62,789 nt of DNA, from positions 1 to 62,789 of the forward strand of contig JAFUPY010000072.1 of NCBI GenBank assembly GCA_017472565.1. The letters are read 5' to 3'. The notes beneath the pieces are model-generated. The model was not told the DNA's origin. It saw only the letters and a program-made list of their open reading frames with translations, and did not search any database. Position numbers and translations under genes: made by a program. Below are positions 8,806-17,199 of the stretch, piece by piece. Positions within the stretch are counted from its first letter, which is position 1. The number at the start of each line of letters is the position of its first letter. The stretch comes from Eubacterium sp. (GTDB lineage Bacteria > Bacillota > Clostridia > Lachnospirales > Lachnospiraceae).

Positions 8806-9236
8806 AGTCCTATTTCCTCTGCAGCACTGGTCACAAAGGCAAGATATGGTTCCATATCGAATGCTTTGTTTCCGCCGACTGCCAACTTTGTATCACTTTT
8901 TAAATACTCTGCAAACAGATCAATCAGTTTTGGACTGTCAATTGGAATCAAAAACTGAGAAAACTGGCTAAAATAATAGTCCCCCAACAATGTGGCCGTC
9001 TCTGGTTGCTCGTCTACCGTATGATGAAGCTTGCGGTAGAGGAAAAAACACTGGCAGGCAGCCGCATACTCTTTGGTATGTGCGTTTGTTTTGCATGCAG
9101 AAACTGCCTGCTCTAATACTACGTGCTTTTCCATTTCATTTAAGGGGATACAACCAAAACCTTCCCACATCCGGTAGCCTTCGCAAAGGAGAGTATTCAG
9201 TTCGTCATATAGGGGGGATTTCGCGTTAAACATCAT
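8802..9236 (-). CDS. Short HepS-like subunit of a polyprenyl diphosphate synthase (tentative)
   Basis: This encodes 144 residues, largely helical. The stretch ATLLGDYYFSQFSQFLI resembles the GDYLYS-like segment shared by polyprenyl synthases and their noncatalytic HepS subunits, but no DDxxD motif is present. It overlaps the catalytic HepT-like gene by 4 bases, exactly where a partner subunit would be expected. Bacillus HepS is about 250 residues, so this would be a cut-down version. The start is ATG at 9236 or the next codon, with GGAGA 7 bases upstream. An alternative considered was a TorD-type chaperone for the nearby molybdoenzyme, but the helix pattern and lack of TorD motifs make that weaker. 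Confidence 0.5.
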   Translation of the reverse strand: MMFNAKSPLYDELNTLLCEGYRMWEGFGCIPLNEMEKHVVLEQAVSACKTNAHTKEYAAACQCFFLYRKLHHTVDEQPETATLLGDYYFSQFSQFLIPIDSPKLIDLFAEYLKSDTKLAVGGNKAFDMEPYLAFVTSAAEEIGL

Positions 9237-9293
9237 CTAGGTCTCTCCTTTGCGCTTTGCCAATCTTTACTGGTTCAATTTCGTACTACCAAT

Positions 9294-10136
9294 TTAAGCT
9301 TCGAACATCAAGCAACCAAGATTTGGGCTTTCTGTTTTGATTTCTACTTCTTTGGTGATTGTCTGATATCCATCCAGAAGGAATTCCAGTGTGTAGGTTC
9401 CACTGTTCTGTGGCAGGCGGTCAATCTTGAACTCGCCAAGGAAATCTACATAGGTTTCTTTTAAAAGAACCCCGTTCATGGATAATTTCACCTTTGCATC
9501 GGTAGCAGCTACTTCCTTATCGCCATCCATGTATGCCAATGCACCTGCGATAAAGCATTTGTTGTACTTGTACAGATTTCTGTAAAGGACACGTGGCTTG
9601 TTGCTGCCATCTGTTAATGGTTTTAATTTCTGCTTGTCAATGATTTTCTGGAATTCATCATCTTCGCAGTAGTAAACATTCAACGCTCTCAGCGGACAAG
9701 CCTGTACGCAGCGTGGTTCTTTCCATCCATCTTCTAAGAGATGTACACACATGGTACATTTCTGTGCTGTCTGAAGTTCTTCGTTCCACTGAATGTTGCC
9801 GTATGGACAAGCTTCCTTCAGGTTTTTGTTGCCTTTTGCTCTTGCAGCGTCGATTAATACGATACCATCACCACGCTGGATAATTGCATCCGGACATTTA
9901 TTTGCACAAGGTGCATTGTCGCAGTGCTGACAGGTTTTTGTTAAGAAAGCGGTTTCTGTAAATGGCACAGACCCTCTTTCTACTCTTACTGGATTGATCC
10001 ATTTATCTTCATGATGCTGCTGGCAATCCGTATATGGAAGCCAGGAGTTTCCAACATGTTCATCCTTGCAGGCTAAGAGGCAGTTATAACAGCCAACACA
10101 TTTTGCAAGGTCTACAACCATATGCCATTTTTTCAT
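9294..10136 (-). CDS. Iron-sulfur subunit of transhydroxylase-like molybdoenzyme
   Basis: This 280-residue protein belongs to the DMSO-reductase-type iron-sulfur subunits and matches the layout of the small subunit of Pelobacter pyrogallol-phloroglucinol transhydroxylase: about 190 residues with three 4Fe-4S clusters, then a beta-sandwich domain. Cysteine groups include CVGCYNCLLACKDEH near the start, CQHCDNAPCANKCPD, ACPYGN and CTMCVHLLEDGWKEPRCVQACP in part. The C-terminal domain (VKLSMNGVLLKETYVDFLG, GTYTLEFLLDGYQTITKEV) is transthyretin/Cna-B-like. The ATG at 10136 shares a base with the stop of the large subunit (TAATG) and has GGAAGGAG upstream; the codon at 10157 lies inside the large subunit gene. 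No Tat signal or membrane anchor is visible, so the complex is cytoplasmic. Confidence 0.85.
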   Translation of the reverse strand: MKKWHMVVDLAKCVGCYNCLLACKDEHVGNSWLPYTDCQQHHEDKWINPVRVERGSVPFTETAFLTKTCQHCDNAPCANKCPDAIIQRGDGIVLIDAARAKGNKNLKEACPYGNIQWNEELQTAQKCTMCVHLLEDGWKEPRCVQACPLRALNVYYCEDDEFQKIIDKQKLKPLTDGSNKPRVLYRNLYKYNKCFIAGALAYMDGDKEVAATDAKVKLSMNGVLLKETYVDFLGEFKIDRLPQNSGTYTLEFLLDGYQTITKEVEIKTESPNLGCLMFEA

Positions 10137-13100
10137 TATTTTGCATCTCCTTCCCATTTACGAACTTCTACCAGACAGGAGTTAGCTCCCATACCGTGTG
10201 CCCCTTCAACAAGGAATCTCTTGTTTGTCAGGTTGTTGATACATCCATTCTTTTCTACAACGCCATCGCCGCCTGGTTCGCCAAGTGGAACATAGTCAGC
10301 ACAAGCTTCGTAGGAATGTACAACACCAACAGGAACACGTTCTGTTACCTGAAGACCACAGAGTACGTTACCTCTGTCGTTGTATACTTCTACGATGTCA
10401 CCCTGTTTTAATCCACGAGCTGCTGCATCTGCTGGATTCATACGGAAGATCCAGTAACGGAAGCCGTCGATCAACATACGGTGTTCATCGATATCATTGA
10501 TGTTAGAATCTTTACCATCACCCATTGTGTGGAAGCTGTATTTGGAATGTGGTGAAATCAGCTGTAATGGATATTTTTCGTAAAGTTCTGTTGTGTCGCA
10601 GCCTTCCCAGGATGGATGATATTTACAAAGTGGTTCTCTGTCTTTATCGCCTGGAAGTGCACGTTTTAAGGACTGGGATTCAAATTCAAACAGACCAGTC
10701 TGTGTCTGAAGACCTTCTGCATAACGTCCGTAGTATTCAGATGGAAGTGGAGATAATTCTGGTGTATCTTTCTTTCTTCCTTCTGCAAACCATCGGAATG
10801 CAACAGGATCTCTCTTATCTTCTGTAAGTGGTGGAACTACATAGTAACCTTTCTTTAAGAGGCTTCTCCAGGAGATTTTCTTCTTAAGATCGGTTGCTTC
10901 AAAGTATCTTCTTGCCCAGTCATACTCTGTATTACCTTCGGAGAATACCTGCCATAAGCCAAGCTTGTTCGCTACTGCCTGGAAGATATCAAAGTCAGAT
11001 TTGGATTCTCCAAGTGGTTCGATACATTTATGCTGTACGAAGCATACTCTGTGGTTGTTCTGTAAGTAAGATTTTTCAATATAACCACCACAGTTTGCAG
11101 ATTCAGCGATATCCCAACGTTCAAAGTTTGTACATGCTGGCAGGATAACGTCAGCGAATTTTGTTTCGCCTTCGAACCAGATTGCCTGGTTAACAACGAA
11201 ATCCAGACTGTCTGTTCTGTACATCTGTGCAAAACGTTTGGACTGTGGCTGTGTTCCGATGTGAGATCCGCCATATTTCCAGTACATTTTTACAGGATTG
11301 TGTCCTGGTGCCGGATAAATGATCTTCTGGAACTGACCAACTACGCTGAATGGAGGCATTGGATAGCCTTCTGTATATTTGTCAATGATTGCTTCTGGAA
11401 TACGCAGACGTGGAATCTGCTGTGTTTCAGAAGTTACAGATGGAGACTGTGGCATACGGTTGTACAGTGCAACACCTGCACCGGAACCAATATAGTCACC
11501 AGAAAAACCGCCATCTGCATAACCTGGGAACCAGAATCTTGTATCAAGTGGAGTACCATACTGAAGACCACCGAAGTTGATACCTGGTTTACCAGCACCC
11601 TGCATGAATACTAAGCATGTCATGGATGTTGCCCAATCTGTACCATAAGCAGTACGACAAGCACCACCGAAACATGTGATACCGCCACATGCAAGGTATG
11701 TTTTATTTCTTGCCCATTCCTGAGCAAGTGCACGAACAGTACGAGCTGGAATACCTGTGATTGGTTCCTGCCATTCTGGAGATTTTACAACACCATCTTC
11801 TTCGCCCATTACATATGCGCGCCATTTATCAAAACCATAGGTTCTTGTTGCTACATATTCGTGATCGTAGGTATCTTCTTCCATCCAAACCTGTGCAATT
11901 GCGATTGCCAGCGCTGTATCTGTACCTGGTTTTGGAGCGATCCAACGACCTGGAACAAATGCTGCTGTGGAGTTCTGGTATGGATCGATATGAACAACCT
12001 TCATACCCAATTCTTTGATCCATTCACGGCGGATAGTACCTTCCTGCGCACCGTAAACACCGCCTGTTGTTTCTGGGTCAGAGGACCAGAATACGATCAT
12101 ATCAGAGTTCTGCATACAGTCTTCTACTGTAGAGTATGTTTCACATCCACCATTACGAGCAGAACCACCCCAATGGTGAACAGCGCCCCATGCAAAACCT
12201 TCCCAGGAGTCTGGGTTCAATGCTGCTGTTGTAGCACCAAGACAGTTGAAGAAACGTTTTGCTGCGGATAAGTAGTAACCAATATTACCCCACATGTGGT
12301 GAGAACCACAGGTAAAGAATACGGATCCAGGACCATTTTCCTGACGTACACGTACAATTTCTTTTGCTACGATATCAAGGGCTTCTTCCCAGGAAATTCT
12401 TTCATAACCGGAAGTACCACGATTCTGTGGATTTCTTTCTCCATTTGGATCAAAGTCCACACGTTTCATTGGGTAAAGCACACGATCTTTGGAGTAGATC
12501 AGTGATTTATAGAACGCGTAAGGTGCAACGGTTGCTCTCTTTGGAGGTGTAAACTTTTTGCCCTTTGCTGTGATTGTCCATGGTTCAGCATCGTCTGCTT
12601 CGAAATCGATCGGAGTCATACGAACAATCTTGCCGTCTTTTACATATACAAATAATGGACCACCATTTGTTGCGTTTACGTAACGCATTTCGCCATTTGG
12701 CATCTTGGTACCATACTGACCTAAGTAAAGTACGTCAAATGCAAATACTTTTAACAGTAATCCTGCAAACCACATTGCATCGTCATCTGGTCCGTTCAGC
12801 TCGATACCATTGGACTTCGCTGCGTTAACGAAATCGTCCTGTTTGCCCATCATCATACCAGTCATAACGCGCATTGCTACTGCTTCATCTGAGAAGATCA
12901 TATCTACAGTTGCGTCGTTGTAGATACCATTCTTACCTGATACTTTGCCGCCGCTGAATTCGATCAGACGACCAGCGCTCTTGTCCCTGATACGAATCTG
13001 CACTTTCAATTCTTTATCCTTCCATTCATCACCGAATGCAGGACAGGCTTTCGCCAAACCATTTAACATTTTGTCAAGTACAAATAAGGTACCTGTCAAT

Positions 13101-13150
13101 GCTGTTTTGTTCAGCGCACTTGTTGTCTTGTTAACAATTGACTTTGCCAT
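10136..13150 (-). CDS. SCP2-domain fusion of a transhydroxylase-like Mo-bisPGD enzyme, large subunit
   Basis: This 1004-residue protein has two parts. Residues about 20-135 look like an SCP2 sterol/lipid-carrier domain (VQIRIRDKSAGRLIEFSGGK, YNDATVDMIFSDEAV, KSNGIELNGPDDDAMW). From about residue 160 to the end it closely follows pyrogallol-phloroglucinol transhydroxylase: GGPLFVYVKDGKIVRMTP, YPMKRVDFDPNGERNPQ, GSHHMWGNIGY, LNPDSWEGFAWG, VFWSSDPETTGG, FPGYADGG, ACTNFERWDIAESANC, SPHSKYSFHTMGDGK. S315 fits the serine molybdenum ligand, with H284 and D314 as catalytic residues; the arginine expected two residues after the GNxG turn is Y293. There is no N-terminal cluster motif and no Tat signal. 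Family members move or remove ring hydroxyls without oxygen. The residue mapping is from my memory of the Pelobacter enzyme and needs an alignment. True substrate unknown. Confidence 0.88.
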   Translation of the reverse strand: MAKSIVNKTTSALNKTALTGTLFVLDKMLNGLAKACPAFGDEWKDKELKVQIRIRDKSAGRLIEFSGGKVSGKNGIYNDATVDMIFSDEAVAMRVMTGMMMGKQDDFVNAAKSNGIELNGPDDDAMWFAGLLLKVFAFDVLYLGQYGTKMPNGEMRYVNATNGGPLFVYVKDGKIVRMTPIDFEADDAEPWTITAKGKKFTPPKRATVAPYAFYKSLIYSKDRVLYPMKRVDFDPNGERNPQNRGTSGYERISWEEALDIVAKEIVRVRQENGPGSVFFTCGSHHMWGNIGYYLSAAKRFFNCLGATTAALNPDSWEGFAWGAVHHWGGSARNGGCETYSTVEDCMQNSDMIVFWSSDPETTGGVYGAQEGTIRREWIKELGMKVVHIDPYQNSTAAFVPGRWIAPKPGTDTALAIAIAQVWMEEDTYDHEYVATRTYGFDKWRAYVMGEEDGVVKSPEWQEPITGIPARTVRALAQEWARNKTYLACGGITCFGGACRTAYGTDWATSMTCLVFMQGAGKPGINFGGLQYGTPLDTRFWFPGYADGGFSGDYIGSGAGVALYNRMPQSPSVTSETQQIPRLRIPEAIIDKYTEGYPMPPFSVVGQFQKIIYPAPGHNPVKMYWKYGGSHIGTQPQSKRFAQMYRTDSLDFVVNQAIWFEGETKFADVILPACTNFERWDIAESANCGGYIEKSYLQNNHRVCFVQHKCIEPLGESKSDFDIFQAVANKLGLWQVFSEGNTEYDWARRYFEATDLKKKISWRSLLKKGYYVVPPLTEDKRDPVAFRWFAEGRKKDTPELSPLPSEYYGRYAEGLQTQTGLFEFESQSLKRALPGDKDREPLCKYHPSWEGCDTTELYEKYPLQLISPHSKYSFHTMGDGKDSNINDIDEHRMLIDGFRYWIFRMNPADAAARGLKQGDIVEVYNDRGNVLCGLQVTERVPVGVVHSYEACADYVPLGEPGGDGVVEKNGCINNLTNKRFLVEGAHGMGANSCLVEVRKWEGDAK

Positions 13151-13330
13151 AAATGCCTCCCTTTTTTCTTCCTTTTGCTTGGTTTATACTTTTGCATTTC
13201 TTCGGTTTTTATTTTGTATTCGCTTGGTATCCCAAGCAAAATCTATTTTTACCCCACATCACACAGCTTCTTCCTTATGCAGATTTTTGTTCTGTATAAT
13301 ATGTGTAATCTGGGGACAAAATACTACGAG

Positions 13331-13585
13331 TTACATACCAGATGCCTGTTCTGCTGCAAATTTTTCATATTCGCAGTCCTTGTCCAGGTTTTCGGCAATG
13401 ATTGTTTTCAACTGATCTGCAAACTCACGGCCCTTTTCCGGATTGTTTCTGGTGCCATAGTAAGCAGTTACATTGATGATGGTATTGATCATCAGGATCA
13501 TCTCTTCTGCAAAATGATTTGCAGACTGAAATGAAGAATCCAATTCGATTTCATTTTTTTCAACATCCAGCTTAAAATGAATCAT
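13331..13585 (-). CDS. Small soluble protein upstream of the transhydroxylase operon, unknown
   Basis: This encodes 84 residues starting at the ATG at 13585 (MIHFKLDVEKNEIELD), chosen because GGGAGG lies 7 bases upstream; a codon at 13606 would put that site inside the gene. The composition is acidic, with a short beta start and then long helices (AEEMILMINTIINVTAYYG, ADQLKTIIAENLDKDCEYE). There is no signal peptide or membrane span. It is 180 bases upstream of the molybdoenzyme gene on the same strand and is probably first in the transcript. I do not recognise a family; an accessory or regulatory role in the operon is only a guess. Confidence 0.7.
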   Translation of the reverse strand: MIHFKLDVEKNEIELDSSFQSANHFAEEMILMINTIINVTAYYGTRNNPEKGREFADQLKTIIAENLDKDCEYEKFAAEQASGM

Positions 13586-13661
13586 GTTTGCGCCTCCCTT
13601 TTTCACTTTTGCCTTTTCGGCACATACGCAAGTATTTTTGTAGTTTTTTCTTGGTATTTAT

Positions 13662-13673
13662 ATGGTATACCAT
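13662..13673 (-). promoter_or_regulatory. Perfect palindrome ATGGTATACCAT, candidate operator of the operon
   Basis: The 12-base palindrome lies about 80 bases upstream of the first gene of the transhydroxylase operon. On the minus strand it sits between a weak -35-like TTGGGC and an AT-rich TATAAAT, the usual position for a repressor site. The operator role is inferred from symmetry and position only. Confidence 0.4.
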
Positions 13674-13909
13674 TATGCCCAAAAAAATATTTGCGCAGAC
13701 TTAGCCCTATGATTTGATTATACGCCTATTGATTTTTAATTTCAATACGCAGTTGGTTTATAATTAGAACCTCTACTATTCAATTTTATCATGACGATAT
13801 AACTTTATTGCATAGTAATACAAATTATCACTTTTGTGTTTGTAATTTTTTACAATTTTTGGAATTTTATTTGTGTATTTCTTTTATTTTCGGGACAAAA
13901 AGAGAAACA

Positions 13910-13931
13910 GGCTGTGTCCTGTGACACAGCC
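13910..13931 (-). terminator. Terminator of the AGCS symporter gene
   Basis: Nine-base arms GGCTGTGTC and GACACAGCC enclose a four-base loop, 45 bases after the symporter stop codon. On the minus strand the hairpin is followed by TGTTTCTCTTTTTG, a T-rich tail. Confidence 0.85.
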
Positions 13932-13975
13932 TTATACATAACTCTTACCAGAATGTGATCAAATGATGATTTGTC

Positions 13976-15376
13976 TTAGTCATTCCAATATTCCGTACCT
14001 TCAATACCCACATCTTTTGCATGGAATACCGGGTCTTTGCCTTCTTTTTTCTGCTTGAAGTAGTCATTCATAACTACCAGCGCTTTTCTGCCAAGAATCC
14101 AGATTACCGGAATGTTGATCAACGCCATGATACCCATCAGAACGTCAGCAAGATCCCATGCGAGGCCAGCGGAGAACTGTGCACCTACGAAAATAATGAT
14201 AACAGCGATCAGACGGTAGATGAACATGAACGCTTTGTTGTTCTTCGCATTTTTGTAAAGGTAAGAAATATTCTGTTCTGCATAGAAGTAATTACCAATC
14301 AGGGTTGTGTATGCAAACAATGCAAGTGCAATGGTAATGAACAGAGGTCCAATTGGTCCAAATACTGCCTGTAATGCACCCTGGATATAAGCTGCATTGG
14401 TGTCAAATGCGGATGGATCAACGCCAGAGCTTAAGCACATGAATGCGGTTGCAGAACAGATAATGATTGTATCAAGGAATACAGAGAATACCTGTACAAA
14501 ACCCTGTTTTGCCGGATGAGACACTTCTGCTGCCGCAGCTGCGTTTGGAGCAGAACCGATACCAGCTTCGTTGGAGTACAGACCACGTTTGATACCCTGC
14601 ATGATCGCTGCACCAAGCGCACCACCAGCGATTGACTTGAAGTTCAGCGCCTGTGTAAAGATTGCTGCAATAACACCTGGTAATTCTGTAATGTTCATTA
14701 CTACAACGATAATCGCTACGATGATGTAAAGGGCTGCCATAATTGGTACTAATACACCAGTTGCCTTTGTGATAATCTTACCACCACCAAGGATAACGAT
14801 TGCTGCTAATATTGCGATCACAAGACCAATAACCAATGTAGCGTTTGGAATTGTAACATACGCTTTTGTAAACTCTGTAAGGTTGTAAGCTGCAAGTGCA
14901 TTGAAGCCACCCATGTATGTAAGGATCAGTGCCACAGCAAAGATACCACCAAGTGCAGGCGCTTTTAATGCCTGTTTCATGTAGTAAGCAGGTCCACCGT
15001 AGGAACCATCTTTCCCACGTTTCTTGTATACCTGAGCCAGAGTAGACTCTACGAATGCAGATGCGCCACCAACAATAGCAATGATCCACATCCAGAATAC
15101 AGCACCAGGACCACCAACAAGAATTGCACCAGCAACACCGACAATATTACCGGTACCAACACGAGATGCTGTGGATACCATCAGTGCCTGGAATGAGGAT
15201 GTCTTTCCTTTTTCCCCTTTTTCCATAATGGATCTGATTGCTTCCGGGATTGCACGAACCTGTACAAATTTAAACCTAAACGTGAACCACAAACCTGCAA
15301 TGATCAAAAGTGCAATCAGGATATAACCATACATAGCACCACTGATTGAACTAATAATGTTACCAAATACTTCCAT
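13976..15376 (-). CDS. Alanine/glycine:cation symporter (AGCS family)
   Basis: This 466-residue integral membrane protein imports small neutral amino acids, normally alanine or glycine, with sodium or protons. Around ten hydrophobic spans are visible. AGCS signatures include ASRVGTGNIVGVAGAI, the segment GGPGAVFWMWIIA, GSYGGPAYYMKQ, and RGLYSNEAGIGSAPNAAA. Length is normal for the family (about 450-490). It is monocistronic, with a terminator just downstream and a promoter gap of over 300 bases upstream. No link to the neighbouring operons is evident, though amino-acid uptake would suit a fermenter. Confidence 0.93.
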   Translation of the reverse strand: MEVFGNIISSISGAMYGYILIALLIIAGLWFTFRFKFVQVRAIPEAIRSIMEKGEKGKTSSFQALMVSTASRVGTGNIVGVAGAILVGGPGAVFWMWIIAIVGGASAFVESTLAQVYKKRGKDGSYGGPAYYMKQALKAPALGGIFAVALILTYMGGFNALAAYNLTEFTKAYVTIPNATLVIGLVIAILAAIVILGGGKIITKATGVLVPIMAALYIIVAIIVVVMNITELPGVIAAIFTQALNFKSIAGGALGAAIMQGIKRGLYSNEAGIGSAPNAAAAAEVSHPAKQGFVQVFSVFLDTIIICSATAFMCLSSGVDPSAFDTNAAYIQGALQAVFGPIGPLFITIALALFAYTTLIGNYFYAEQNISYLYKNAKNNKAFMFIYRLIAVIIIFVGAQFSAGLAWDLADVLMGIMALINIPVIWILGRKALVVMNDYFKQKKEGKDPVFHAKDVGIEGTEYWND

Positions 15377-15704
15377 AAAAACTCTCCTTCTCTTTTTAAG
15401 ATTCGTATAAATATAAAGTTTTAATCCCGCGACTTCCTTTACCGAATCTTAGCTTCTATTCATACTAACTAAAAGTTTAGCATAAAAAACATCAGTAGGA
15501 TATAGTTTTTTTCATCTTTTTTTAGTAAAATTTAATATTTTTCATCACCCATTACACTTTTTAATCATGCAAAATAATACAAAATAAGTAGTTTTTATGC
15601 AATTTGAATTGGATCCTGTATTTTTTTCCCTAAAAAAAGAAATGCCTCAGATTTCTCTGAAGCACTTCTCTCTCTTTTATATGGTTTTTATGTCACTGGT
15701 CAAA
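15377..15704. other. Intergenic region between symporter and URO-D gene
   Basis: This 328-base AT-rich stretch contains the minus-strand promoter side of the symporter gene and, at 15643-15664, the terminator of the upstream URO-D gene. No gene or repeat was seen. Confidence 0.6.
15634..15664 (-). terminator. Terminator of the URO-D-like gene
   Basis: On the minus strand TGCTTCAGA, a GAAA tetraloop and TCTGAGGCA form a 9-bp stem (one G-T pair) followed by TTTCTTTTTTTA. It lies about 40 bases past the stop of the gene ending at 15705. Confidence 0.9.
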
Positions 15705-16976
15705 TTAATATTTGATGTAAGTTGCTGCTGTATCAAACAGTGCATGTAAGTTTTCTGGTTTTGCAACGTCAAGAGATACATCGCAGTTCAAGAAGTAGCC
15801 GCCGCCTGGCGCCCACATATCGATTGCTGCTTTTACATTCTTTACAACGTCTTCTGGTGTACCGTAGTTCAATAAGGAACCATCTACACCACCAGAGAGA
15901 GCGACTTTGCCCTGGCAAGCTGCTTTCCATTTTTCAACATCACAGTTGATCAGAGTTAAGATACATTTATTAGCAGGAAGATCATTTACGATGATATCCA
16001 TCTTGCTGTCATACTTGTCTTCGATATAGATGTTTGGTGTGCCGCCACATTCGATAACAGCATCGATACAAGCCTTTAAGCCTGGCCAGTAGAATGTCTG
16101 GAACTGCTCACGGCTCATGAACATATCAAAACCATTGTGGATAAAGAATACATAATTCTTAACGAATGGCTGTGTTGCAAATGTATTTTTGATAGAACGT
16201 ACACAGATCTTTGTACAAGCCTCTAACGCTGCCAACAGTTCGTCTGGATATTCGATCATATCCATGGTTGTATTTAAGAAACCACGAAGGGTATCGTTGA
16301 ACATATCAAATGGAGCGATACCTGCCTGATCACAGGCACTTGGCCAACCCATGCCGGCTAAGATACCCATCAGCTTACCACCAGACTGTGCCATACCTAA
16401 CATCTTTTCACCCGCATCAGATAATGCATTGAAAGCTGCTCTTACTGGTGGAAGACCACATGGAATCATACCGTAAAGACCACCCTGCCAAATTGCATTG
16501 GAGAAGTCTACCATCTCCAAGCCTTTCAACGCGCCATAGTGACGTGGGAGAATCTTTCTCATGATAAATCCGGTTGGATCTTCTGCATATTCCAAATATT
16601 CTTCCCCTGTCATATAGCCATCTTCTCTGTCCACTACCTGGAATGGAGCATTGTCAGCCAGATGTTTGCCTGGCCATCTGATATACTGGCAATCAAGACC
16701 TTCCAATGGTGCGCCAGGGAAAATTGCCTGTGGTCCCCATGCCATATCTGGCTGGAATTCCTGATGATAACGGATAAAAGAAGCTTCTGCCTTGCCATAA
16801 TCCATCATAACATCTTTTACAGTTGTCATACCATACAGATTGATTGGCAGATACATGATCATTGGAGCAGCAAGAATCTTGTCTGTCTTTTTGCAGTCTA
16901 ATGTATCCTGGAACAACTGGATTCTTTCAAAAAACTTTGGATCTGGCTGGAACTGTTCGTTGTGTTCGTTTCCCAT
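15705..16976 (-). CDS. URO-D/MtaA-superfamily protein with altered metal site
   Basis: This 423-residue protein has the uroporphyrinogen decarboxylase fold used by cobalamin methyltransferases such as MtaA. Start at 16976 has AGGAGG just upstream; the codon at 17012 lacks a site. Family-like parts include LAGMGWPSACDQAGIAPFDMF (in part), HNGFDMFMSREQFQTFYWPG, LINCDVEKWKAACQG and GGGYFLNCDVS. The zinc motif His-x-Cys found in methyl-transferring members is not seen where expected: the segment reads TPNIYIEDKYDSKMDI. It may therefore act differently from MtaA. The gene is transcribed away from a PucR-type regulator, 223 bases apart, a layout that suggests the regulator controls it in response to a substrate. 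The substrate is unknown; a methoxylated or quaternary amine compound is one possibility. Confidence 0.78.
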   Translation of the reverse strand: MGNEHNEQFQPDPKFFERIQLFQDTLDCKKTDKILAAPMIMYLPINLYGMTTVKDVMMDYGKAEASFIRYHQEFQPDMAWGPQAIFPGAPLEGLDCQYIRWPGKHLADNAPFQVVDREDGYMTGEEYLEYAEDPTGFIMRKILPRHYGALKGLEMVDFSNAIWQGGLYGMIPCGLPPVRAAFNALSDAGEKMLGMAQSGGKLMGILAGMGWPSACDQAGIAPFDMFNDTLRGFLNTTMDMIEYPDELLAALEACTKICVRSIKNTFATQPFVKNYVFFIHNGFDMFMSREQFQTFYWPGLKACIDAVIECGGTPNIYIEDKYDSKMDIIVNDLPANKCILTLINCDVEKWKAACQGKVALSGGVDGSLLNYGTPEDVVKNVKAAIDMWAPGGGYFLNCDVSLDVAKPENLHALFDTAATYIKY

Positions 16977-17199
16977 TATAAAAATCCTCCTAAAATTGTA
17001 TTCGTACGTCATTATTCTGGTTTTAAACCATATACATCTATTAAACTATATTTCGCTATTTCTGTATCCGTGTTCTCTGCACATATTTTTATTTTTCACA
17101 CTTGTTTCATTGTGCATTATGCACTAAAATAACATTGAATACATGGTATCGGCAAATACGTTCAAATATTTTCATGCCATTTGCACAAAGGAGATTCTC

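Larger units (their letters stand above)
13586..13975. other. Intergenic region: operon promoter side and symporter terminator
   Basis: This 390-base AT-rich gap separates the start of the transhydroxylase operon from the end of the symporter gene. It holds a perfect 12-bp palindrome at 13662-13673 close to a plausible minus-strand promoter and a strong hairpin at 13910-13931 that ends the symporter transcript. No coding sequence with a ribosome binding site was seen. Confidence 0.6.

Noticed and set aside
8802-9236. TorD/DmsD-type chaperone for the molybdoenzyme
   Set aside because: The molybdoenzyme has no Tat signal, no TorD motif is visible, and the ATGA overlap with HepT and the GDYYFS segment favour a HepS-like subunit.
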